The notes under the pieces: generated by a model
What the model was told of the DNA's origin: nothing
Database searches by the model: none
Seen by the model: the letters and a program-made list of their open reading frames with translations, nothing else
Made by a program: the position numbers and the translations under genes
Shown here: piece by piece, positions 21,292 through 32,178 of the stretch
Position numbering within the stretch: position 1 is the stretch's first letter
Layout: every line of letters starts with the position of its first letter
DNA from: Solen grandis
Lineage: Eukaryota; Mollusca; Bivalvia; Adapedonta; Solenidae
Direction: 5' to 3'
DNA: 64,000 bases
NCBI GenBank assembly: GCA_021229015.1
Contig: CM037782.1
Coordinates: forward strand, 39,208,316-39,272,315

Positions 21292-23836
21292 ATGGCAGTA
21301 TGCGAAACCTTCCAAGCTATGTGGATTCGGCCCAACAAGGCGTGGCAGCCCATTTCTTCTCGAAAATGCGTACGAGAGCAATCTAGTTCCGGATATCGCC
21401 CAGGTCGACTATTTGGCTGGCAATCTAGGCCGCACGCACCTGCGCCCCTTGGACGGGCTTCCGACTTTCGTCGACGACGTATACGTTTTTGGCTACATAC
21501 GGCACGGAGACTGCGTATCCTGTGGCGGGCGCCTTTCATGCACGTCCGGGGAGAATGGAACTGCAAAAAATATCGTCGCCCGGATATCCATTGCCGTGCG
21601 CGAGAGTATGGGAAAGGCGCCAGACGGCACCATTCGCGCCCACATACAGACAAACATAGTCCACACGCTCTTGACCCGAGGAAACGCTGAAGGAAGCGCC
21701 ATTCGGGAGACGGTCGCCCGGATCGAGTTCGACACCAGTAGAAATTGGCGAGAGCTATACCCGGGGGCCGAACCGGCCGATATCTTCGTGGCAAAGGTGG
21801 ATTTGTCCGAGATACCTATAGATAAGTTGCAAGCCTCCTTGCCAGCGTTCGGGCGCTTGTTGCTGGCCCACGGCTACGACCTCTATTGTCTCGACTACAC
21901 ACAAGATTTCTTGGGAGTTCTTGACCAGGAAGCGCTCGTGAACTACCTCTGCGAGTTTGAAGGGTTCCGAGAACAAGGCGACCTTGCCACCGCAATGCGC
22001 TCCACGGGAACACCCACAATCTTGGCGAACACCGACAGCGTGAGAAACCACACATGCACCTGGGTGCGTACGAGCGAAGCTGGCTACACGGTCCGCACAA
22101 AATTGTACAAAAAGGTCGTGTCAGAGGTCGGCGAGCCTATTGGTGGCCACCTGGCCGACTAGGTCGACTGCCCGAACGAACACTTGCGCCGAATATTCTT
22201 GCATCTCTACGTACAGGCGCCAGGGTGTACCCATATCGAAGTCTCTCTATACACTTGCCGCTGGCGGGACCTCTCGACGGAAAGGGCCAAAGAGGTAGTA
22301 GAAGAGTCTTTGGCTTCGGTCTCGGCCAACAACGGAAGCTTATTTTTAGTCCAGCCGCCAGCCAAGCAGTGGGAAAATTTGGCCGAAAATGTATTGATCG
22401 GTGCCCTGTCTTGGCCGACAGGCCACAGGGATCCATAATCGTCGCCTTGTATGCGCACACAAGAACGGGCAGAGTCTCGGACGTACGAGGGCGACCCACC
22501 AAAGCCAACTCGGACAAAGACGCTACTTGGGAAAGGGCCGTGGAATGGAGTGTGGCGGACTTAGGCTTCTGAGCGTGTCCAATCTTCCGGGTCGACATCC
22601 TAGCGGCAAACAAGGAGGGTGTAGACCCAGACACGGCCCATTCTTGGCAACCAGCAAGAGGCCGACCCAGCTACACCCAAATGGCACTGACCCCACAACT
22701 ATCTTGCCGCCTTGGGCTTTTGTCTCGTGGGTTTGGAGGATAAACAAGTGCCAAGCGATAGGCGCAGATATCTCGTCCTACTAAATACGAGAGGTACCCG
22801 AATCGCAGAAAGGCGTACAATCTTCAAGTTCTCTACCAGGAGCCACGAGAAATGCCTCCGAGATATCCGGGACACCACGAACACGAGTGGCGGCGCTGCG
22901 CCTGGGCTAGACTCTAAAAAGAGAAGAGATACTACACTACAAAGAACAACAGAGACACCGCGCCGAAGAACTTGAACACCTCTCGAAGTTGATCGCTGCG
23001 CAGCAGGCATACGCGAGAAGTAGCGGCAGACAGGTATAGTCGTCGAAACCGCTCTAGGCATTCCAGCAATGGAGAAAGTCGCAAATTTGGCAGGGCTGTG
23101 GAAATGGATAGTCCTGGGGTCCCGCCAGACCGAACCCTGCAAAAACCGTTGTGTCGTCTTGCAAGACACAGCAGGCGAGGAGGACATCGTTGTATGGGCA
23201 ACGAAAGGCCTCGAGAGTATTCTTGGCACGTGCGCTGATTTCTTCGAATCCAAAGCAGACAGCCGGAACAAGGGAACAACATTCTGGTTCCCTCCGATTG
23301 GGAAAGACAGGATCGCAGGGCTAGAAATCGAGATAGAATCTCCCCAAGTCTTCTGGTCGGAGCGCACAATCTTTTGGAACCCGATCCAAGTTGCAAATGC
23401 CCCAGACCCCCAACGCCTGGCCACGCTGCAGATTTTGGCTGCGAGAGAACTGGAACACCAGTCCATAGTGGCTGCGCAGCAAGAATCCAAGCAACTCGCC
23501 ACGCTGCAGGTGGTTCCAGCTCTGAAACCCAAAGATGTTTCAAAGGCACTCGGTCTGCCTCCATGCGAATATGCCTGCCAGCGCTTTTCCTCAACTACAT
23601 TCCGCAACACGCCCCGCACCATCCTATTTCTAGCACCCATCGGCAAAAACGGAGAGCCCGCTACAGACATGGAAAAGCCTATATACAACTACTTTCTCGA
23701 GAAAAAGATAGAAGCGCTGGGTGGGGTCGCGGCTTTGCAAAAGTCACGAGCTCCCATACTCTGCAAGATTGGTGCAGAGCGAACGACGGCGCAGAAAAAG
23801 AAAGATTGCCTGGTTGCTCTGGCAATTCCCCACTAG
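21292..23836 (+). pseudogene. Decayed replication-initiator-like gene of the GC-rich element (about 825 codons)
   Basis: One long reading frame can be followed with breaks. From about 21362 it runs in one frame to an in-frame TAG at 22160-22162, continues in that frame to about 22390, shifts to a second frame up to and past a TGA at 22570-22572, returns to the first frame by about 22700, meets TGA at 22973 and TAG at 23021, then is open to the stop at 23834-23836. An ATG at 21292 lies in another frame, so the true start is uncertain. Segments such as VRTKLYKKV, then THIEVSLY about 55 residues later, preceded by YDLYCLDYTQDF, recall the RxYDK and RxEL pattern of plasmid and phage replication initiators (Rep_trans/HUH-type). 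That likeness is weak and is my inference. No known transposase motif is seen. Confidence 0.45.
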
Positions 23837-23839
23837 ACC

Positions 23840-24360
23840 AAGACGACTCCCTCGGGCAAACAAAACAATACAGATCCATGGTACCCCATGGCATAGAGTC
23901 CCCCAAGGCGCCACGCCAACCATTTTTTTGCCTTGTCTGCCTATATTTGTCCCAAAATTGTTGTTTGTTGTGTGGTTGCAGTCTCTAGGCATTCAAGCGA
24001 TTTCCAGATTCTAGGCGGCCCGTCGTCGTATTCTTCCAGGAGTTTCTGGAATTTGTCGAAAGGGAAGTGCGGCGCATAGCCTCTTTTGCGAACCAGCTCC
24101 ATGCTAGATGTATATACAAATCTGCAATTGCTTTGTGTATAGCAAGCATTTGGGCATGCAAAGCATTTGTATAGAATTTGCCAAAGTGTTTGTATAGCAT
24201 TTGCCAAGCTTTTGTATAGCATTTGTATAGCAAATTCCTCGGTTTCCTGGGATTTCCCGCAATTCTTGGTTTCCTGGGGTTTCTCGCAAATTCCTGGTTT
24301 CCTGGGTTTTCTGGGATTTCCCATATAGAGAGAGGTGGGAAGTTTGTGTACATAGGACCA
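23840..24360 (+). repeat. Spacer with short tandem repeats between the two genes of the GC-rich element
   Basis: Between 24125 and 24235 the phrase TTTGTATAGCATTTGCCAA recurs several times, and between 24235 and 24330 a purine-poor phrase around TTTCCTGGGATTTCCCGCAA recurs three times. These are not coding in any consistent frame. They could be binding sites or a hairpin-forming terminator region. Confidence 0.55.
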
Positions 24361-24389
24361 TGCCACCAGGACCAGATCCATTAAATCCG

Positions 24390-24739
24390 CTCTCTCTGAG
24401 GCCGGCTGTCGGCAGACGAGGTGAAGAAGCGTTTTGGAATCGGAACCTCGAGGGTCTACAAAATTTGGCGGGGTGCAGATGCCCACATGCCTGACACTGC
24501 TATTGTCTCCGACCCCGCTGTTGTCTCCACCTCCACTGTTGTCCCCAACTCCGCTGTTGTTTCTGCCCCTGCTGTTGTCCCTGCCTCTCCTTTCGGAAGA
24601 AATATCTGCAGTCTGCCATCCCACTGTAGAAGACTTCTACGAAGGGCTGGGGCGTCTAGAAGCCATGGCGGAACAAACTACATATATGCTGGTAGAAGTG
24701 CTGGCCCAGATGGAGGGCGACGACGATAGCCTAGACTAA
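24390..24739 (+). pseudogene. Small helix-turn-helix protein gene of the GC-rich element (probably frameshifted at its start)
   Basis: The frame from about 24400 reads ADEVKKRFGIGTSRVYKIW, a textbook helix-turn-helix (helix 2 about ADEVKKRFG, recognition helix GTSRVYKIW). A stop lies just upstream in this frame, and the neighbouring frame reads KSALSEAG up to the same point, so a one-base change appears to separate the start from the rest. Downstream the frames change again: a run of alternating Pro, Val and Leu codons made by CCxCTGTTGTC repeats, then VEDFYEGLGRLEAMAEQTTY and MLVEVLAQMEGDDDSLD with a stop at 24739. It may be a regulator or an accessory DNA-binding protein. Confidence 0.5.
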
Positions 24740-24945
24740 CTAGTTGCTCGCAGCGAGCAGCAAGAAGAGATAGATACACTGCGAGAGCTATGCTGGATAT
24801 GCAAAAAATTTCGCAGATGGTCGAGAGGTGGGCCTATCTTTCTTTCGCTGCGATGCTCGTATGAAAAGTAGTTAAGAGTGACATGGAAAAATTGCACCCC
24901 TACACAACCAAAAAGCAACAGCGTTTTTACATCTGCACCGCTGAA

Positions 24946-25169
24946 CGCAAACCCTAGAGACCCCAACTACATTGAATAGCCCTGTGGCGGGTCCTGGCAA
25001 AAAATACGGGGGCTGTGCCTAGAAATTTTGTGGGTGGGCCCGGGCCGCTAGAACCTTTGGATACAGGGGGGTGGGAAAAATACGCTATAGTAAGTCAGAA
25101 CCACTAAGAAATGACGAGGAAGGCTTCGTTTGCCATTCTGAGGTGGTCCAGAACCACCATTGTGTATAC
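24946..25169 (-). repeat. Right terminal inverted repeat of the GC-rich element
   Basis: Reverse complement of the left repeat: the inner block starts CGCAAACCCTAGAGACC and the outer block ends CCACCATTGTGTATAC. It is shorter than the left copy because the middle segment is missing. Divergence from the left copy is low in the outer 75 bases. Confidence 0.8.
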
Positions 25170-25192
25170 ATTTTTTGTACTACTTAAGACAA

Positions 25193-25290
25193 ATATATAT
25201 TATAAAACAGAATCGCCTCGGGGGCGAGATATCATGAGTTTGATCCCAAACCGTGACATATCAAAGTTGTAAAAAAATTGTGGTGCAAAT
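25193..25290 (+). repeat. SINE fragment of the second tRNA-derived family
   Basis: CGCCTCGGGGGCGAGATATC, GAGTTTGATCCCAAACCGTG (B box) and ACATATCAAAGTTGTAAAAA match the 5' part of the copies at 37955-38265 and 50198-50472. Confidence 0.6.
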
Positions 25291-25988
25291 ATGCGCTACA
25301 TCAGTTCAATGCATGCTGTGTTCACGATATATATGCTCTTGAATATATGTACATGTGGTTTACTTTTAACTTGTAAAACGTGCATATACTTTGTTAGTAA
25401 GATCCATGAACATACTTTGTTCCTATTGTTGTTGTATTTAATGATTCAGCCTTGAAGCAAAAATGCAAATATTTCTTAATTTGATTTAAAAAAATAATGA
25501 ATACTGAATGATGTAATGTTATTATAATTATGCAACGTTTATGATTTTAAGCTGACATACTTAATATGTGTACGAGCCACCCGACGTATAGCGAGCACTT
25601 ACTGAAAGACAAAACATTCGTAACGTGGTAAAAAAAACGAAAAGCCTACAAAAAGAAGAAATTATTTTCCGTTTAAATCCTGTATCTGTTTTGGGTTTCA
25701 ACAGAAACCATGCTTAAAAATGAGTAAGATCCCTAACATATTTACCGCTAAGAATTATGTTTTTGTGTGTAATGATTATGTAATTTCCTGTTTGGGGTCA
25801 ATCTGGGGGTAATAAAAGGGTTACCCGGGTTAATTGATGCGGGTGTGTATATCGCGGAGGTGCCTAAATGGAGGCATCCCTTAATCACTATTGAGATTTA
25901 AGGCTCTGGATTTGATATAGCGTTTCATTTCTATATAAAGACAAGTCATTAACGTCTTCAGATTTTATTAAAACATATAATATCAACA

Positions 25989-26900
25989 TATGCTGCTGAC
26001 ACAGTATTATTTTCTAGATCATGTAATGGTTTGCGAAATATTATAAATAAATGTTATGATTATTGTAAATTATGGGGTAGTGGAGCGAATATAGTTAAGT
26101 CAGCTGTTATGGTGTTCAGGAAGGGAAATAACAGAAAGTTGTGACATATTGTATAATAATGAAAAACTGAAAAAACGTTGATGAATTTGTATACCTTGGT
26201 GTAACACTAAATCAAACTTTCTTTTTTACGCTTCTCAAAAACATTTATCGGAAAGTGCATTGAAAGCATTTTGCTCATTAAATACCTTGTTTGATCATGT
26301 TTCCTTAAAGGTTGGAGAAAAAGTGAAATAATTTGATTCTATGATTTTATCTATTTTATGTTACGGTTGTGAAATATGGGATTTCCACAAAGCTCCTGAT
26401 ATTGAACTTGTTCACTTAAAATTTCGCAAACAAATTTTTATCTGTTACATAAAAAACTTTTAATTTTGCTGTATATGGAGAATTAGGACGGTTTTCACTT
26501 AATATTGTTCAAACAACTTAATATTGTTCAAACAATATGTTTACTTCGTTGAAAGCAAAAGAAATTAAACAGCCAAATAGTTTGTTGTTGAAGTTATTCA
26601 ACATGAAAAATTATTATACAATGGACTAAACATATCAAATCAATGTTAGATGCTATCCGATTATCGTATCTTGTTTCAAGCAATCAAGTTTATGCAGAGC
26701 AACTGAATTACATTAAGCGCTTAAGAGTTTATGATCAATATATTTAATGTTGATTTTATTCTATAGATAACAGTAATAAGTTGGATACATATTGTACTTT
26801 CAAAACATGTTTTGAAATAATTGTTTATCTTGCTTTTGCAAAAAGAAAGTTAAATATAACATAAATTATATTTCGTAACTTTGGAATATTTTTATGTGTA
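25989..26900 (+). pseudogene. LINE reverse-transcriptase remnant
   Basis: From 25989 the frame reads YAADTVLFSRSCNGLRNIIN and DYCKLWGSGANIVKSAVMVF. This is the palm motif YADD with the third position changed to Ala (YAAD), followed by the usual NxxKTxxMVF block. Further on come VDEFVYLGVTLNQ, then DSMILSILCYGCEIWDFHKA and VHLKFRKQIF, then VYGELGRFSL. Several stops and frameshifts interrupt it. It belongs to the same broad LINE group as the copy at 6471, because both carry the YGELGR block. It is inactive. Confidence 0.75.
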
Positions 26901-28399
26901 TAATAGTATACATGTAGGGGTATTGTTATCCCATATATTTGTTTCATACTTTTCTCAATCTTTATATGATGCCACATGTAAGTTTGTCTATGGCAATTGA
27001 CATTGTGTTTATGCCTAATAAACTAATTGGATGTCTCAGGTTAATATTGCCAGACAATATCCAAATACTCAATATATCCCTACTTCACCATGCCTACCTT
27101 AGGAGGATTTAATTCTCACATAAGTCTGGTTTCGTTCATTGTTGCAGACTAGGTTTTAATTTTGTTTGCGAAGATGAAGAAAGCCCTGCAACTAGGCAAC
27201 ATAACACATTCCAATACCGATGATCCCAGAGTGTCCTCACTCCTTAAAGTGAGCAAGGAACGTGCAAAAGTCTTCACTATTGTTTAAACTTTATCTTAAA
27301 TTGATTAAGAAACAAATTCGTACATCTTAAATATACATGTATATATTAATCCCCCTCGTTGGCTTTGATCACGGTGTATGTGGCCAATATTGTGGGAGGA
27401 GACCCACATGTCTGGACGGGCGACCATTTTATAGTCATTTTCGCTTGTCTGGAGATGATCATGGAGTATAAAGAATAAGCCAACAAGCGATGTTTTAGTC
27501 ACATGAGATTTTATTTCATCCTCTGATGACTAGGACGTAGATATATAAACAAACTGACTCACTCATCCGGCTGTTTTGCTACTGTCCCTAACATGGCGTG
27601 GATGTCATGTGGTCAGACAATGCCCACCCACCCATCTGTCATTAAGCTTCGCCCATAATTACAACAATGCCCAATATCACTTATTAACACCCATATACCA
27701 TGAAGCCACGCCCACTCCTCATCTTCACAACAAACCGTACTTTCCCAGATTCATCACAATTCCAGCACTCCATCCACAACACCGGATTATCTCGTCTTAT
27801 ATACAGTTCCTTACTTCGCAATGCCTACCCTAGGAGGATTACTTCTCACAAAAGTCTGATTTCATTTATTGTAACAGGCACATCACCCTCAAAGGCCCAA
27901 ACCCTTGCCCGAACCCAGGGGCGGGGCCTAAAGACAGATAACCAAGGGACAGTGTCTGACCTCGAGACCGACCACAGTATATACACAATCCATGTGTCAG
28001 GAACTTTATGCCAGCATACACCCCCTAACTATCGTCCAGTATTATTGTTTTCAATTTTCCGATATCATCAGAGTAAAATTGCTTATTCTTTGGTAATAAA
28101 TAGATTTGAAAGTCTTGTTTTTCATGGCACTGAATATATAAAAAGAAAATGTTTAAAGGCAAATATTAACAGAGGTGCCAAAATGTAACCATCATTCCTT
28201 TCATAAAATGGCAGCTTACTGACATAAAGTTCTTGACAAATTTGCATTGACAAGTTGAACTTTTTTACTTCCACAAACTAAGAACCTCAGTCTTGAATTA
28301 TGCTCAAAATCTTAAGAATTAAGAACTTCTATTTTATATGACGATACACTGATGTGTTCACAGTAAGAAAATAATCAGTAAATACTTGACTGACATGAA
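26901..28399. other. Non-coding, with a 70-bp direct repeat pair
   Basis: Segments at about 27078-27147 and 27807-27875 share ATGCCTACC(T/C)TAGGAGGAT and TCTCACA(T/A)AAGTCTG. A 162-codon frame at 27700-28188 crosses one copy but shows no domain and irregular composition, so I do not call it. Confidence 0.5.
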
Positions 28400-31300
28400 A
28401 TTAACATGAAACTCCATGGAATACAAATAAACGTTCTAACAGTTAAAATGGTATAAGTTCCTAAATATTTGTTTTAACCAAGATCTACATGCTCTCTACC
28501 TTCTTCATAAAGTAAAAAGGAAAACTAAACAAACTCTGAAAAAATAGTGTGACTGACAAAAACAATACATTGTTCACTGTACAAAAATTGCACCAAAGCA
28601 TTTTGTTTTGCCACTCGTTCTTCTTCAAGTATTCCACTGTACAGAACAAGGAAAGGAAAAAAACGTTCATCCAAACATATTTATCATATAGCTTTGAAAT
28701 TTATATCTTTGTCAGTAATTTAAATTCATATAATCAAACATTAAAAATGCAAATGAATTCTTTAAAAAGCATCTGTTTGTATGACTTAAAGTCTGCATCT
28801 GTTTGTATGACTTAAAGTCTGTCTTATTTTCAACACATCTAGATCACAATAAATGCCAGTCATGTCTAACTATGTATGGCCACAGTGATATATATATATC
28901 CACTCATACTTAAAGTTTGACTGAAAGAGTTTTCTACCCTACATTGTCAGAACAGTCATACAAGTCTCTCACACATAATCTCAGTAAATACACTTATATC
29001 AATATAGAGAAGAAATTAAGAATTTTTAAATATGTGTATAATACCGATGGCTGATAATGAAAACAATGTGTAAATTTGCGGTGGAACATAGAAATGACTA
29101 GTTGTTAAAGCAAAATGTCAGCTTTATGCGGAGGATATAATCATGGCTAAATCATGCCACATACTGGTCAATTCCATCACCCTACTGTCACCCAGCTGCT
29201 ATCATCTACAGCCCTTCACTTTGACAATCGGGGAGCGCATGCCGCATGTCTTTTTGACTTAACTGCCAGCATTGATAAAATAATAGTCAATCTGGAATGG
29301 TTTCTATGCATTCTTTTGTTAATAGATAAACAACAGCTTTAAGAGCAGACACAGTGAGGAGGGAAACAAATGGACCATGTGTTAACCTCTGACTGCTATA
29401 AACCTGCAACTGAATGCACTATATGCTATGTTCCAGCATCAAGTGACAGCCTGTAAAGCAAACCAATGTTACAGTATTTATTCTATACAGCTTAACTTGA
29501 AGTGCTGAGTACTTGATATACATTAAGGCAGTATCCAGTATTTTGACCAATCACAAGGCAGATGTTTCTATGCTCCGCCCACTCCTAACTGGGCCTCTTT
29601 TTCATTTTGAATACTGTTTACATAAATAAACCTGATGATTTATCATGTGAGAGGCCTTTCTATTACGTATCATGATTTTATTGATAAGATCTGAAAGTTT
29701 TAAGATACACACAATGGGATGGTGATACATCAGTTGATGTAAACAATACACAATTGGTCCTATACTTGTCATTTAATGCAACTACTTAAATACAGCTAAA
29801 CTGTTTGGTCACTATACTGGACAGAAATGATGCAAAAACTAATGGATCCAGCAGTGAGCTACATTACAGCCACTGGATAGAGAACATTCATCCTGGTACA
29901 AAATAGAAAAGAACTGTTGGCTTCTCCTGCTTGTAAGGTACACAAGAGATTACTGGTGGGAAAACATTGTAAACTTTGATATCTGTAGAAACCGACAGTC
30001 TAACTGTCTAATTACAAACTCTGAATACAAAGAAAGAAAAATACAAACAAAACTCATGTCTAGCACACGGACAAATAACATCTCAGTCGCACTGCTATTT
30101 GACAACTGATATATGCATGTATAAAAATATGAAATAAAAAGGTGTGATAAAATATTAAAAGAAGAAAATATAAATTCAGTAAATGTTTCAATAAAATCAT
30201 GCTGTAAAAGTTCTAAACATAAAAATTAATAAAAATATTAAACAATCTTGAAATTTAAGAAAAAAACTATTTTTCAATGAACTGTAGACCTATGGAACAC
30301 CATGCAAAATACAGCATCAATTAAAGCATGTGACTGTTTATTCTCTATACACTGTAATGCTGTAGCTTACTGAAATAACCTCAACCACACTGCACAATAC
30401 GGTAAATAATAACATGGAATATATACACTCCGCACAGTTGCTTGTACAAAAGCAGACACACAGACAAACAACACAGATAATAGTTAAATAATCTTTCTTT
30501 TCCTGTATTCCTACACAGGCAAAATTGACAAAATAGTTTAACAATGGCTGAAGATATCATAAGCAGATAAAATACTGACTACTTTGTTCCCTTGCTTAAA
30601 ATGTATTTTTTGCTCTTTAACTGAATAACAAAACCTCATCTACTAGAGTACTTCCATTTGTCCTGTCAGTGTTTTTAAATCAGGTCATACCTTTTGAACA
30701 AATATTTTGCTGGGATTGTAACTTTTATGAGTTTTTTTTCTTGATCTCATGTGAGCCTATCATGATCAGAGATGAGACAAATAATATCTGTGAATGACAA
30801 GATCCAGCAAAATCTATATACATTTTGAAAGCACTCATGTACACATATCCATTTATACAATTTTAATACATACATTTGATTATTACATAGCAGTAATGGC
30901 CCAGATATCCACCAATCAAATCTCACTAGATAATAACTAGCCAATCAGATTGCTGGCCTTTCATAACAGGCCATAGTAAAAAACAACACTGCCATGATGG
31001 TTGGTGGTACAATTACAAATAGAACTATTGTGTGAATAAAAGTACAATTTTAATAGAAATTATTAATGAGAATTTCATCCATGATAGAATTCAAATAGCC
31101 ATGATAGAGCACAACAACAAATCACGGAGCAGGATGCCATCTCTGCCAATGTTTTCTACACATTTCTGCCTGTCTGTACAACCATTACTCAGTCCTCTCC
31201 AGGGGATGCACTGTTATCCCACTGGTCAGGAACTGTCCACATCTCCAGTTAGTGGTCACTGGACATCCAATATCACTTCCCAACCATTAAACCTCCACTC

Positions 31301-32109
31301 ACTCCGTAAGTACAATATATTCACACGGCTGAAGCACAAATACTATATTTATCTTATAAATCAATGACACATGACAACTCTAAAATCTACCAGATGTAAT
31401 ATATATTGCAGTTTTGGTGGATGAAGTAAGTACATTTATATGAAGGATGACGCTAGGCTAATGTTTCAACACGCACCATGTTCCAGTTCAGCTCGACGAC
31501 TCATCAAAATGCCCGCCTTTGTATTTTTCTTGGCTTTACACATCACGACTTTGTCAGAAAAATGAATTTTCTCAGCACAAATTGCTTACACAGTAAGTCT
31601 TGGCAACTACAGTCAAACTGTACATTTTCTACAGGACAAACCAACACTAAGGCTGGCAGTGTCTTCTGTCTGGTTACAGAGTAACCAAAATCTTTGTGTC
31701 TGAGTATATAATAATCTGTAGCTACAGATTAAAGCATTTCCTTTAATTATGCACACAACTGGCTAAGAGCAACTATACCAGATTCCTAAATATTATTTTC
31801 AGCACTGTTTGATCCCATGTCTAAGCAGAAATACAACACTGCTGAAGGAAAGTTAACAGCCCCAAATCTAGACAGACCTCACATGTATGTGAAAAAAGTT
31901 AATGTTATTTTATTACACAAATTTTCTGTTATAGCTAACACAATACAATCACATCCTCTTCGGTAAAGGGTCACTTTCTACCGTTACAGCTGGACTTCAC
32001 TGTTCCGAAGCTGTGATTTGGTTGTCCCTCTGCGGACCAGCGAAGAGGTGTTCTCGTATGTTACCATGTCCGATTTGGAGGTGGTGTAGTGCTCTTGGGA
32101 AATTGCCAG
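28400..32109 (-). other. Downstream of the phosphatase stop; probable 3' UTR, end unknown
   Basis: No coding exon is visible on either strand. Possible AATAAA signals on the minus strand occur near 31911, 30342, 29678 and 29477, but sequence alone cannot choose between them. The stretch 28740-28815 holds a short tandem duplication of about 31 bases (CATCTGTTTGTATGACTTAA). The region is poorer in recognisable repeats than the DNA on its left, which fits transcribed sequence. Confidence 0.4.
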
Positions 32110-32178
32110 TCAGTTTGCATAGTGATCAAACGAACCCAGGTACTCAAGGGCTGCTCTGTAGCAGAACTGGTATTGGTC
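32110..32178 (-). CDS. LAR-like RPTP exon 23: C-terminus and stop codon
   Basis: Last coding exon: [22 protein letters not shown], then TGA. Vertebrate LAR proteins end FDHYAT or similar, so the stop is the true end of the protein. The acceptor TTTTAG fits phase 0 with the GAG that ends exon 22. This exon is 23 codons long and hidden among unrelated open frames. Confidence 0.96.
   Translation of the reverse strand, partial: DQYQFCYRAALEYLGSFDHYAN

Larger units (their letters stand above)
20625..25169. mobile_element. GC-rich element with long terminal inverted repeats and replicon-like content
   Basis: A block of clearly higher GC than its surroundings is bounded by matching inverted ends. 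The outer 75 bases on each side (20625-20699 and 25095-25169) pair with only a few mismatches, and a second block (20999-21123 with 24946-25075) pairs again, so the left repeat spans about 500 bases and the right about 225. Both ends begin with GTATAC, which could be a TATA target duplication or part of the repeat. Inside are three 55-bp tandem repeats, a decayed replication-protein-like gene, a spacer of short repeats, and a small helix-turn-helix gene, all on the plus strand. I see no DDE transposase, reverse transcriptase or tyrosine recombinase. It is not a family I can name. Confidence 0.8.

Noticed and set aside
21279..21794. Several overlapping open frames on both strands at the start of the GC-rich element
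   Set aside because: Stops are scarce in all frames of GC-rich DNA. Only the frame from about 21362 continues with sensible composition through to 22390.
22699..23688. A 329-codon minus-strand open frame inside the GC-rich element, the longest in the window
   Set aside because: It is antisense to the rep-like frame, rich in Ser, Arg and Val in the way expected of the reverse strand of GC-rich coding DNA, and shows no domain. The sense strand gives the better protein, with coherent motifs across its breaks.
20625..25169. Bacterial or laboratory contamination
   Set aside because: The block has matching inverted ends, is interrupted by eukaryote-style decay, and is joined on both sides to repeats typical of the rest of the window without a gap.
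27700..28188. A 162-codon plus-strand gene
   Set aside because: It overlaps a direct repeat, shows no domain or codon regularity, and its second half is AT-rich intergenic-type sequence.
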